DNA of 9,112 bases from Bacteroidota bacterium (GCA_023423405.1 JAFAFR010000031.1:1-9112); one strand, 5' to 3'; numbered from the stretch's first letter, positions 1 through 7,198 are shown. Numbers and translations are program-made. The notes: generated from the letters alone by a model not told the origin.

Positions 1-1
1 C

Positions 2-3000
2 TTCAGGCGTGGCGAGGTGTGGCAGGGGCTTTCTGTCAACGTTCCGGGCAGGGGTAAGGCCCTCGCGTTGGGAATTAGTTCCAGTTCAATCCCCCGTCCC
101 GGCAGCGGAACTTACAAGCTAGGGACGTCGGAACGTGATGTTCTCGAATGCATTCCAATGCAGGCTGGTTTTGCTGGCGAAGGCTTCCGAATGACGACGG
201 CGTCCGGGCTTCGCTATTACTTCGACTTTCCTGCGAGCCGCACCGCGGCTCGACTTGTTAAATATCGAAAGGACAGCGATGGATTTCCTTATCCAGTCTA
301 CTTCGATCGCAAGAGACTCTATTTGCTTGCGAGCAAGATTGAAGATCGGTTTGGAAATTATGTCAATTATCAGTACAACTCAATTGGGAATCCCACAAGG
401 ATTTGGTCAAGCGATGGAAGAGAGGTCAACCTGACTTACACAGGCGGCCGGATTTCAGCTGCTACGAGCCATGGAAAAACGTGGTCTTACAGCTACTCCA
501 ACATTGGAACTGGCTCGTACGCAAGACTCTCCCAGGTCACGCTTCCAGACGGTAGCAGCTGGCTATATAGCTATACCGACGATCTAATGCCTCCGCCGGA
601 TCCCTCAAGTCTTCCGTCGCTGCCTTGGTGCGCGGGATCCCGCCCAATGCTCAGCTCGTCCTTGGTGATGACAGCGAAGCATCCTTCTGGCGCTATTGGT
701 ACGTTCAATTTCAGCAACCGCCGCCACTATCGTAGTGGTGTGCATGCGACAGAATGTATGCAGACTGGGGATCCGATCAATCCTGACTATGAGCTACTTG
801 TTCCTCATTACTTTGATGTAATGAGTATTGATAGAAAAGTACTCAGCGGCCCCGGATTGGAGACTAAGGTTTGGGACTACACCTATGGAATGCATATGCA
901 AACCCTTTGGGGTTCGCATACCTCACCACCGTCTTATCCCTGCACCACCTGCACTGAGAGCAAGGCGGTCACCATTACAAACCCGGACGGTACCAAGCTC
1001 CGTCATACATATGGAATTCGTTACCATGATAACGACGGACGTCAGCTGAAGTTAGAGCTTTTGCGAGCAGATGATTCGGCAATTAGTGTTACCACAAACA
1101 CCTACATGACAGAGGCGGAAGCCTCTTCGCAGCCATTCCATGATGTATATGGCTCGATACTCGGGAACTACGTATCTGATCCCGCGAGCGTCCGAGTTAG
1201 ACCGCTTACACGTCGCACTATTACTCAAGATGGAATCGAGTTTGATTGGCAGGCGAGCGCCTTCGATCTGATGGCTCGAGCTCAACAGGTGGTCAAGTCC
1301 AGCACGCTGCCTGGTAGTCCAAGCCGCACGGAGCTCACCAGCTATAACGACAACCTGTCCAAATGGGTACTGGGTCAACAGGCAGCCCTGACGGTCAACG
1401 GCATCTTCGCCTCCGAGACCAGCTACAACACTAACGCGCAACCGACTGTGTCCAAGTCATTCGGCAAGACCGTGCAGACGGTGTCTTACAACCCCGATGG
1501 CACGGCTGCTTCTGTCAAGGACGGCAACAGCAACACCACACTTTTGTCGAGCTGGTTCCGCGGTGTGCCTCGAAACATCCAGTACGCCGACGGCACCACC
1601 ACGTCAGCAGTAGTGAACGATGCGGGCTGGATCACTCGCGTCACCGACGAAAACGGCTTCGCGACCAACTACACGTACGACGCGATGGGGCGCGTGGACA
1701 GTGTCGTGCACCCGACTGGCGACACTACGGCCTGGAACACCACCACCCAGGTCTTCGAGCTAGTCGCCGCTACCGAATACGGCATCCCCGCCGGTCATTG
1801 GCGTCAGACGGTCAGCACGGGCACCGGTCGCAAGATTAGCTACTTCGATGCCCTCTGGCGTCCATTGTTGGTTCGCGAGTACGACACTGCCAACCAAGCG
1901 GGTACAGAGCGCTTCCAGCGTTACAGCTATGACCACGAAGGGCGCGTGACCTTCGCTTCGTATCCAGCCGCGACCAGTGCGGCCACGGCCGGTACTTGGA
2001 GCGAGTACGACGTACTGGGTCGCCCAGTTGCAGTCAGCCAGGACAGCGAGCTGGGCTTGCTGACGACCACGACGGAATACCTTAGTGGGTTTCAAACGCG
2101 GGTGACCAGCCCCAAGGGTGCGCAGACCACGACTTCGTATCTCGCTTGGGATCAGCCCACGACTGACTATCCAGTCACAATCGCCCACCCGGAAGGCGCG
2201 TGGACCCACATCACGCGCGATATGTTCGGCAAGCCAACCGTCCTGCGGCGTAGCAACAGCAGCAGCCCAAGCGGTGGTACGACAGCGCTCAATCGTAGCT
2301 ACGCCTACAACAGCCATCAGGAGCTCTGCCGCAGCGTGGAGCCGGAGACCGGGGCTACGCTCATGGGCTACGACGGCGCCGGCAATCTGAGCTGGTCGGC
2401 GGCGGGCTTGCCTGCCAGTACGGCCTGCAGCACGACCGGCAATGAGGCCTCGATCCTGCCCCGTCGCGTCACCCGTTCTTACGATGCGCGCAATCGCGTG
2501 CAGTCGCTGGTCTTCCCCGACAACCTGGGCAATACCGACTACTGGTACACGCCAGACGGTCAGGTCTCGCAAATGGTCGTCGACAACGGCGGTGCTGGCG
2601 TCGCGACCACGGTGTACGTCCACAACAAGCGCCGGATGGTGACCGGTGAGGCAGTCGGCGTCGGTAGCGTGCAGTTGGGTATCGGGTACGGCTACAACGC
2701 GAATGGCCACCTGAACATGATCACCCGCGCCGACGTCGGGCTGGATCTCGATCTGGCGCCCAATGCGTTGGGTCAGCCGACACGTGCAGGTGGTTATGCA
2801 CTCGGTGCGTCCTACTTCCCGAATGGCGCACTCAAGCAGTTCACCTATGGCAACGGTATCACGCACACGCTGACCCAGAATGCGCGCGGACTGCCGGACC
2901 GAATGCGAGACGCCTTCGGATCCAGCGTGGTGCATGACGACAGCATGGACTACGACGCGCACGGCAATGTGGCCGCGATCAGCGATGGTCTGCCCGGCAA

Positions 3001-4828
3001 TCGTGGTGATCGCACCATGGGCTACGACGGTCTCGACCGCCTGACCCAGACGGTTTCGCCGATGTTTGGAACAGCCAACTATGGCTACGACGTCCTCGAC
3101 AACCTGCGGTCCATGCAGGTCACCGCGGGACCGCAGGCGCGCAACCGAACGTACACCTACAATGCAAACAACCGCCTAAGCACGGTGGCCAACACCGTCG
3201 GCGGAGGGGCGGCAACGTCGCTGACTTACGACGTTCAAGGCAACTTGGCCAGTAAGGGCGGGCAGACGTATCAGTTCGACTACGGCAATCGCCTGCGCAA
3301 TGTGCCGGGAATCGAACAATACCGCTATGACGGGCATGGCCGACGCCTGCAGTCCATCCGGAGCGGCGGCAGCCTGTACTCGATCTATGGCCATGACGGT
3401 GTCCTGCGACACCAGCGCGATGAGCTGAAGGCCAAGAGCAGCGAGTACATCTATCTGGGCGGACGCCAAGTGGCGAGGATCGACTCGGCCATCGCGCCTG
3501 CGACGCCTGCACTGACAACTCCGAGCTACAGCGCTTCGGGCAACTATCAGGTCAGCTGGACGACAGTGCCGTCAGCAGTGAAGTACCAGTTGGAACAGCA
3601 AACGGGCGCCGGCGCGTGGGCGATGATTCATGACGCAGCCGGGACAAGCAAAAGCGTCTCGAACACCGCGTCGGGCACCTACAACTATCGCGTGAGAGCC
3701 TGCACGGCTGCCTCGTGCGGTGAGTGGAGCGGCGTCGCCACTGTGACGGTGCAGTTGCCGCCCGGTGCTGCGCCTGTGCTGTCGGCGCCGGCAAGCGGAA
3801 ACGGCGGTGCCTATACGGTGAGCTGGACGTCTGTCGCCGGCGCCCAGCGCTACGAGCTCGAAGAGCGCGTCGGCAGCGGCGCGTGGAGTCAGGTGCAGAA
3901 CACGGCTGCCGTGAGCAGGGCCTTCAGTGGCAAGGCGGCGGGCAGCTACGGCTACCGGGTGCGAGCGTGCAACGCCGCTGGCTGCGCCAGCTACTCGGCC
4001 ATCTCGACGGTACAGGTCGTGTATGCGCCTGGAGCGGCTCCCACCCTGACCGCGCCTGCAAACAGCTACAACGGCGCGTACACGGTCAGCTGGACAGGCG
4101 TGTCCGGCAGCACACGGTATGAGCTCGAAGAGCGCATTGGCAGCGGTGCTTGGAGCCAAGTGCAGAACACCGCTGCTGTAAGCAGAGCCGTCAGTGGCAA
4201 GGCAGCTGGCAGCTACGGCTACCGGGTGCGAGCGTGCAACACCGCCGGGTGCGCGGGCTATTCGGCGATCGAGACAGTGCAAGTGCTGTATGCGCCGAGC
4301 GTCGCGCCGACACTGAGCGCGCCTAGCACCAGCAACAACGGCACGTACAGCGTGAGCTGGTCGGCGGTTCCCAGTAGCACGCGCTACGAGTTGCAGCAGC
4401 GCGTTGGAAGTGGAAGCTGGACGGCTGTGTACAACGGTGCTGGCCAAAGCTGGAGCGTGTCGAACCAGACGGTCGGCAGCTGGAGCTACCAGGTGCGGGC
4501 TTGCAATGAGGCTGGTTGTGGACCGTATTCGGCAGTTAGCGCAGTGACCGTGTCGCCACCTGTGCCGGCGACACCGTTTCCTATTTGGTTCGACTTAGAT
4601 GTGAGGCCTTGGTACATCGCTGCATGGCCTCAGGTTGCCTCGGCTAACACTTACGAGTTTAGAGAAGTTGGAGGCGCAGTTCTTTACAGTGGTACTGCGC
4701 AGACCTTTAGATTCATAGGATTTGCTAGTAGAAGTTATGCTGTTCGTGCATGCAATGCTGGTGGATGCTCGGCTTGGTCTGCGGGCTTTTCGCCACCTCC
4801 TCACCCATTTACACCTCCTGAGCCTTGA
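2..4828 (+). CDS. Rhs/YD-repeat shell protein with C-terminal Fn3-like array (5' end outside window)
   Basis: The reading frame is open from the first complete codon (FRRGEVWQGLSVN...) to TGA at 4826-4828, giving 1608 visible residues. No internal codon is a credible start, so the true start and any N-terminal delivery or signal region lie to the left. Visible residues about 1-110 are a typical pre-YD Rhs region. From about 110 to 1160 there are many YD-type repeats, for example YDAMGR at about 559, YDVLGR at about 669, and YDGAGNL, YDARNRV, YDAHGNV and YRYDGHGRR further on, ending with EYIYLGGRQVARID at about 1148-1161. In the Rhs family such repeats build a hollow beta-shell around the toxin. 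Instead of running on into the Rhs core (HTDALGS...), the protein changes to five Fn3-like units (about 1169-1608) and stops with a proline-rich tail. The missing core is encoded by the next gene. Identification as Rhs is secure; the delivery route cannot be seen. Confidence 0.95.
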   Translation, partial: FRRGEVWQGLSVNVPGRGKALALGISSSSIPRPGSGTYKLGTSERDVLECIPMQAGFAGEGFRMTTASGLRYYFDFPASRTAARLVKYRKDSDGFPYPVYFDRKRLYLLASKIEDRFGNYVNYQYNSIGNPTRIWSSDGREVNLTYTGGRISAATSHGKTWSYSYSNIGTGSYARLSQVTLPDGSSWLYSYTDDLMPPPDPSSLPSLPWCAGSRPMLSSSLVMTAKHPSGAIGTFNFSNRRHYRSGVHATECMQTGDPINPDYELLVPHYFDVMSIDRKVLSGPGLETKVWDYTYGMHMQTLWGSHTSPPSYPCTTCTESKAVTITNPDGTKLRHTYGIRYHDNDGRQLKLELLRADDSAISVTTNTYMTEAEASSQPFHDVYGSILGNYVSDPASVRVRPLTRRTITQDGIEFDWQASAFDLMARAQQVVKSSTLPGSPSRTELTSYNDNLSKWVLGQQAALTVNGIFASETSYNTNAQPTVSKSFGKTVQTVSYNPDGTAASVKDGNSNTTLLSSWFRGVPRNIQYADGTTTSAVVNDAGWITRVTDENGFATNYTYDAMGRVDSVVHPTGDTTAWNTTTQVFELVAATEYGIPAGHWRQTVSTGTGRKISYFDALWRPLLVREYDTANQAGTERFQRYSYDHEGRVTFASYPAATSAATAGTWSEYDVLGRPVAVSQDSELGLLTTTTEYLSGFQTRVTSPKGAQTTTSYLAWDQPTTDYPVTIAHPEGAWTHITRDMFGKPTVLRRSNSSSPSGGTTALNRSYAYNSHQELCRSVEPETGATLMGYDGAGNLSWSAAGLPASTACSTTGNEASILPRRVTRSYDARNRVQSLVFPDNLGNTDYWYTPDGQVSQMVVDNGGAGVATTVYVHNKRRMVTGEAVGVGSVQLGIGYGYNANGHLNMITRADVGLDLDLAPNALGQPTRAGGYALGASYFPNGALKQFTYGNGITHTLTQNARGLPDRMRDAFGSSVVHDDSMDYDAHGNVAAISDGLPGNRGDRTMGYDGLDRLTQTVSPMFGTANYGYDVLDNLRSMQVTAGPQARNRTYTYNANNRLSTVANTVGGGAATSLTYDVQGNLASKGGQTYQFDYGNRLRNVPGIEQYRYDGHGRRLQSIRSGGSLYSIYGHDGVLRHQRDELKAKSSEYIYLGGRQVARIDSAIAPATPALTTPSYSASGNYQVSWTTVPSAVKYQLEQQTGAGAWAMIHDAAGTSKSVSNTASGTYNYRVRACTAASCGEWSGVATVTVQLPPGAAPVLSAPASGNGGAYTVSWTSVAGAQRYELEERVGSGAWSQVQNTAAVSRAFSGKAAGSYGYRVRACNAAGCASYSAISTVQVVYAPGAAPTLTAPANSYNGAYTVSWTGVSGSTRYELEERIGSGAWSQVQNTAAVSRAVSGKAAGSYGYRVRACNTAGCAGYSAIETVQVLYAPSVAPTLSAPSTSNNGTYSVSWSAVPSSTRYELQQRVGSGSWTAVYNGAGQSWSVSNQTVGSWSYQVRACNEAGCGPYSAVSAVTVSPPVPATPFPIWFDLDVRPWYIAAWPQVASANTYEFREVGGAVLYSGTAQTFRFIGFASRSYAVRACNAGGCSAWSAGFSPPPHPFTPPEP
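3506..4825 (+). repeat. Five tandem Fn3-like units inside the Rhs shell gene
   Basis: In-frame units of 88-89 codons run at 3506-3769, 3770-4036, 4037-4303, 4304-4567 and 4568-4825 (the last is divergent). Each shows the same pattern: xAPxLxAPxxxxxGxYxVSWxxV near the start, YELEERxGSGAWSxV in the middle, and a closing VRACNxxGCxxYS followed by a short valine-rich strand and a proline linker. The two cysteines of each RACNxxGC motif recur in all five units and could form a disulfide outside the cytoplasm. Units 2 and 3 are closest, about 71 of 89 residues identical by hand alignment. Unit 5 keeps only the AVRACNAGGCSAWS end clearly and is much richer in A+T. Fn3 folds usually mediate binding or act as spacers; calling these Fn3 is inference from length and pattern. 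Confidence 0.85.
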
Positions 4829-4874
4829 CTAGCTCCTCAGTGCGGATAGTTAATCTGAATTTCGCAGGACATCA

Positions 4875-4882
4875 GCGAGGAG
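4875..4882 (+). promoter_or_regulatory. Ribosome binding site deciding the start of the Rhs-core/toxin gene
   Basis: GCGAGGAG lies 8 nt before TTG 4891 and is the only good Shine-Dalgarno-like sequence near this gene. It supports TTG 4891, where a clean signal peptide begins, over TTG 4825, which overlaps the stop of the previous gene and would add 22 unlikely residues. GTG 4882 is in frame but lies at the edge of the site itself. Confidence 0.6.
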
Positions 4883-4890
4883 TGCAGACA

Positions 4891-5859
4891 TTGACTAGTT
4901 TGAACAGAATTATCCTACTCGCCACGATTCTCTGGCTTTCATTCCCGGTGCAGGCACAGACTACTATCCGATATGTGCACACGGATGCACTCGGAAGCGT
5001 GGTCGCAGAAAGTGATTCCTCTGGTGTAGTCATCGAGCGCCGGAAATTCGAGCCTTATGGCCAGCAGCTCACGCCAGCGCTTCAAGACGGGCCGGGTTTT
5101 ACAGGGCACGTGCAGGATGCCACCACCGGCCTAACCTATATGCAACAGCGCTATTACGATCCTGCGATCGGACGGTTTCTTAGCGTAGACCCCATCACTG
5201 CAAGCAGCATAAGCGGCAGCAACTTTAACCGCTACTGGTACGCTAATAACAATCCGTATCGATTCAAGGATCCAGACGGCCGCTTAAGTCGAGGAAGCGG
5301 TTGGACAGACAGGCAGTGGCAACAATTTGACCGTGCCCAGCAGTCAGCGGCGAGAAGCCTGGAGAAAGCTGCCGGGAAAATCTCCTCCTCGCTTGAGACG
5401 GGCCGGGGGGCGAAGGGAGTATCTCGATCTTTCGAGAGGACCTTTGGGGCTGGATCTGCTACTCCCGAGAACATGGCGAAGGCAGCTTCTGATATGTCTG
5501 GTATGGCTGCCGCACTCCGCGATACAGGGGAATCCGCAATTCCGGCCAACGGAATGACCACAGCGCAGATCAATGAGGCTTATGGTGGCGACAACACCAA
5601 TACTCTGGCTGCTGTTCCACGAAACGGGCCTTCACAGGTGATCGTGAATACTGTTCACGCGGACTTCGGGAGCTCGTCTAAGTTGTCATGGGCAGCTGGC
5701 CACGAGACCGCGCATGCTGTTTTTGGATATAGAGATGCTACTTTTAATGGGTCTCAGGCGTATAAGTTTGGGAGCCCGGCGCAAATTGACAGCTTCAACA
5801 ATTTGCCTGGTGCGCAGCGATTGACCAACCCCGACCATCTTATGGACTTCGCGAAATGA
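4891..5859 (+). CDS. Secreted Rhs core-domain protein with C-terminal HExxH metallopeptidase-like toxin domain
   Basis: From TTG 4891 the product is 322 residues. Residues 1-22 form a Sec signal peptide: R6, a hydrophobic stretch IILLATILWLSF, and a VQA|Q cleavage site. Residues 27-131 are the Rhs core: RYVHTDALGSVVAES, RKFEPYGQQL, GFTGHVQD, TGLTYMQQRYYDP, GRFLSVDP, then P122 and DPDGR 127-131, matching the PxxxxDPxG pattern at which Rhs proteins self-cleave or hand over to the toxin. Residues 132-322 are the variable tip. It opens with a helical, Ala/Ser-rich stretch (about 137-210) and ends with HETAH 271-275, GYRD 279-282, AYKFG 290-294 and NPDHLMDF 313-320. HExxH is the zinc-binding and catalytic motif of zincin peptidases. 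The spaced GYxD and YxxG resemble the GTxDxxYG motif of aspzincins (M35), making D282 a candidate third zinc ligand; that assignment is inference. The gene follows the Rhs shell gene and overlaps the lipoprotein gene by ATGA, so the three are probably cotranscribed. An alternative start is TTG 4825, overlapping the previous stop as TTGA. Confidence 0.88.
   Translation: MTSLNRIILLATILWLSFPVQAQTTIRYVHTDALGSVVAESDSSGVVIERRKFEPYGQQLTPALQDGPGFTGHVQDATTGLTYMQQRYYDPAIGRFLSVDPITASSISGSNFNRYWYANNNPYRFKDPDGRLSRGSGWTDRQWQQFDRAQQSAARSLEKAAGKISSSLETGRGAKGVSRSFERTFGAGSATPENMAKAASDMSGMAAALRDTGESAIPANGMTTAQINEAYGGDNTNTLAAVPRNGPSQVIVNTVHADFGSSSKLSWAAGHETAHAVFGYRDATFNGSQAYKFGSPAQIDSFNNLPGAQRLTNPDHLMDFAK
5254..5283 (+). 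other. Rhs core/toxin junction motif (P...DPDGR)
   Basis: Codons for NPYRFKDPDGR end the conserved core; sequence beyond this point is the variable toxin. The pattern P-x4-D-P-x-G is the family's boundary and autoproteolysis motif. Here the last position is R rather than the common L, a variant I recall from xanthomonad Rhs tips. Cleavage would release a domain of about 191 residues. Confidence 0.7.
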
Positions 5860-6314
5860 AAATCGCTAATTTGCGGCCATTTCTTGTAGTTGGAGTGATG
5901 GTCTTACTAGTTGCTTGCTCTTCAACTGCAACGGTTGTTCGGCCTTCTCCAGACAGTTTCGAGTTTTCAGTTCAGGACAATCCACGTGATTTACGCTTCG
6001 AGCTAGCGCTGAAGTCGAACGACAGTCGCGCAATTTGTCTTGCTGTCGAAGACTGGCCTAGTGAGGAGGGCGCATTGGTTGTTCAAAGAGACGATGTGGC
6101 GGTGAAAACAAGCGGTGGCGTGTTGCCTGCTGAGAGTGAACTTCTTAGTACATACTGTCCGGGCGGATGTGGAGTTAAGCGGATCGAGCCGCGCGGTATG
6201 CTAAGAGGCTCCATCTCATATGAAGTCTTTGGCTCGCCTCAGCAGTTGGCGCAAGATCTGGACAAAAAATTGTTGTTTACAGTCAACCCTTATTACTGCT
6301 CACCTAGCCGATAG
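5856..6314 (+). CDS. Small lipoprotein, candidate periplasmic immunity protein for the adjacent toxin
   Basis: The gene encodes 152 residues. ATG 5856 overlaps the toxin stop (ATGA 5856-5859), which implies translational coupling and near-equal dosage, as expected of a toxin/immunity pair. Residues 1-21 are a lipoprotein signal: K2 and R7, a hydrophobic run FLVVGVMVLL, then lipobox LVAC with C21 as the lipidated cysteine. Serine at +2 predicts the outer membrane rather than inner-membrane retention. The mature part has exactly four further cysteines (C61, C101, C105, C148), enough for two disulfides, with C101-PGG-C105 close together. I recognise no domain family. The immunity role comes from gene order and from matching compartments (secreted toxin, periplasm-facing lipoprotein), not from homology. 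Composition is AT-richer than the Rhs shell gene, like the toxin gene, which suggests they moved together. Confidence 0.8.
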   Translation: MKIANLRPFLVVGVMVLLVACSSTATVVRPSPDSFEFSVQDNPRDLRFELALKSNDSRAICLAVEDWPSEEGALVVQRDDVAVKTSGGVLPAESELLSTYCPGGCGVKRIEPRGMLRGSISYEVFGSPQQLAQDLDKKLLFTVNPYYCSPSR

Positions 6315-6784
6315 CTTACGAGTCGGATTTACCGTCTGACGCTCAAGTTGGAAGTGCAGTAGCTCGCGCAGTACGTGGGCTTTTTGCTAAGCACAGCTGC
6401 CTGCGTCGACGGCTGGACTGTGCGCCACGACCCTATCGGCGGGAGCGCTTGCCTTGGTAAGTTGGTTTGTACGAACACATTCAGGAACCTAGCCCGAAGC
6501 AGCAGTGGCTCGCCCGGAGCTGCGGAGGCCCGATCGTCGTCGCCATGAATCGCTGGATGTCCGCTTCTGGCCGAAAGCAGACATCTATTCTTGTCTCGAC
6601 AAAAATCCCATGGCAAGACTGTTTTCGTTAGCGAAGAATGCATTTGAGGGCGCAGCGGACCAGGCTTCTTAACTGCCACATGGGCGCAAGCAGCGCTCGG
6701 CTCCCAGCCAAGGCTCTAGTCCGCGTCGCCGGCACGAACCTTTGGACGCTTGACACCATCCAATGCCCGTCCGACGCTCAGCAC
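6315..6784. other. Gene-poor gap between the Rhs operon and the H-NS gene
   Basis: Four hundred and seventy bases without a gene I can defend. Short open frames exist on both strands (a 116-codon reverse frame at 6329-6679 and a forward frame without ATG at 6363-6548), but neither shows domain-like sequence, a ribosome site or a family match. I see no strong terminator with a T-run after the lipoprotein stop. The one structured element is the palindrome at 6557-6584. The gap may hold decayed remnants of displaced toxin tips, as is common downstream of rhs genes, but I could not recognise any. Confidence 0.5.
6557..6584. repeat. 28-nt imperfect palindrome (ATGTCCGCTT...AAGCAGACAT)
   Basis: Two 14-nt arms meet at TGG|CCG and match at 11 of 14 positions when one is reverse-complemented. 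From memory, TGTCCGCTT...AAGCGGACA palindromes recur in intergenic DNA of gammaproteobacteria, so this may be a dispersed repeat rather than an operator. There is no T-run, so it is unlikely to be an intrinsic terminator. Confidence 0.45.
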
Positions 6785-7198
6785 ATGAACTTCGACCTCT
6801 CCCCTCTCGGCGCTCGCGAGCTCACCGCGCTTATCACCGCTGCCGAGAAGCGCAAGTCTGCGCTCGCTCGCCGCCGCCCAATCAATATCGTGCGCGCCGA
6901 GCTGATCGCATTCGCTGCCAACGCTGGCTACGAGGTTTCTGAGCTCCTCGGAACGCGAGCAGAAGCGCCTACCGAAAAGCGCAAGAAAGCCGCACACAAC
7001 ACTGGCAAGGTCGCCGTGAAGTATCGCGACCCGGAGAACCGCCGGAACACGTGGACGGGGCGCGGCAGTCTGCCACGGTGGCTACGTGAGAAGGTCAGGC
7101 GCGGCCAGAGCGCCGCTGATTTCCTCGTCCAAGGCCTAGCGAAGCCAACAGCAAACACGAATTCGATTGGGAAGCGGACCGTCTTCAAGCAGGCCTGA
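6785..7198 (+). CDS. H-NS family DNA-binding nucleoid protein
   Basis: The product is 137 residues. Residues 1 to about 55 (MNFDLSPLGARELTALITAA..., then basic KRKSALARRRP) match the helical N-terminal oligomerisation region of H-NS proteins of the XrvA/Bv3F type. Residues about 56-77 are a basic linker. Residues 78-116 are the DNA-binding domain, KYRDPENRRNTWTGRGSLPRWL followed by REKVRRGQSAADFLV. This class binds the minor groove of AT-rich DNA through a Q/R-G-R-like loop and commonly silences acquired genes. Here the loop reads RGS (R93-G94-S95), with serine where a basic residue is usual, and there is an extra tail of about 20 residues (from Q116) ending in FKQA. ATG 6785 is chosen because the family begins with M-x-x-DLS-x-L-x-x-REL; the frame stays open upstream to 6638, but that part does not look like H-NS. 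No good Shine-Dalgarno site is visible. It converges with the PoNi gene. Regulation of the neighbouring AT-rich toxin cassette is plausible but unproven. Confidence 0.92.
   Translation: MNFDLSPLGARELTALITAAEKRKSALARRRPINIVRAELIAFAANAGYEVSELLGTRAEAPTEKRKKAAHNTGKVAVKYRDPENRRNTWTGRGSLPRWLREKVRRGQSAADFLVQGLAKPTANTNSIGKRTVFKQA

Noticed and set aside
1760..2962. 400-codon open frame on the reverse strand
   Set aside because: It lies entirely inside the Rhs shell gene, in its GC-rich part, where antisense stops are rare. Its product is Arg/Val/Ala-rich with no recognisable domain, while the forward frame has clear YD repeats.
3572..4447. 291-codon reverse-strand open frame over the Fn3 array
   Set aside because: It is repetitive only because the forward Fn3 units are repetitive. 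The product has no family features, so it is a shadow frame.
6363..6548. Forward open stretch reading GFLLSTAACVDGWTVRHDP, briefly resembling a lipoprotein start
   Set aside because: There is no ATG and no ribosome site, the hydrophobic part is too short for a signal peptide, and the rest is low-complexity Ser/Ala. It is too weak to call even as a remnant.
6329..6679. 116-codon reverse-strand open frame in the gap after the lipoprotein gene
   Set aside because: No ribosome site, no domain-like pattern, and it crosses the palindrome at 6557-6584. It looks non-coding.
6750..6755. TTGACA resembling a -35 box upstream of the H-NS gene
   Set aside because: No TATAAT-like sequence lies at 16-18 nt spacing, and the start codon is only about 30 nt away.
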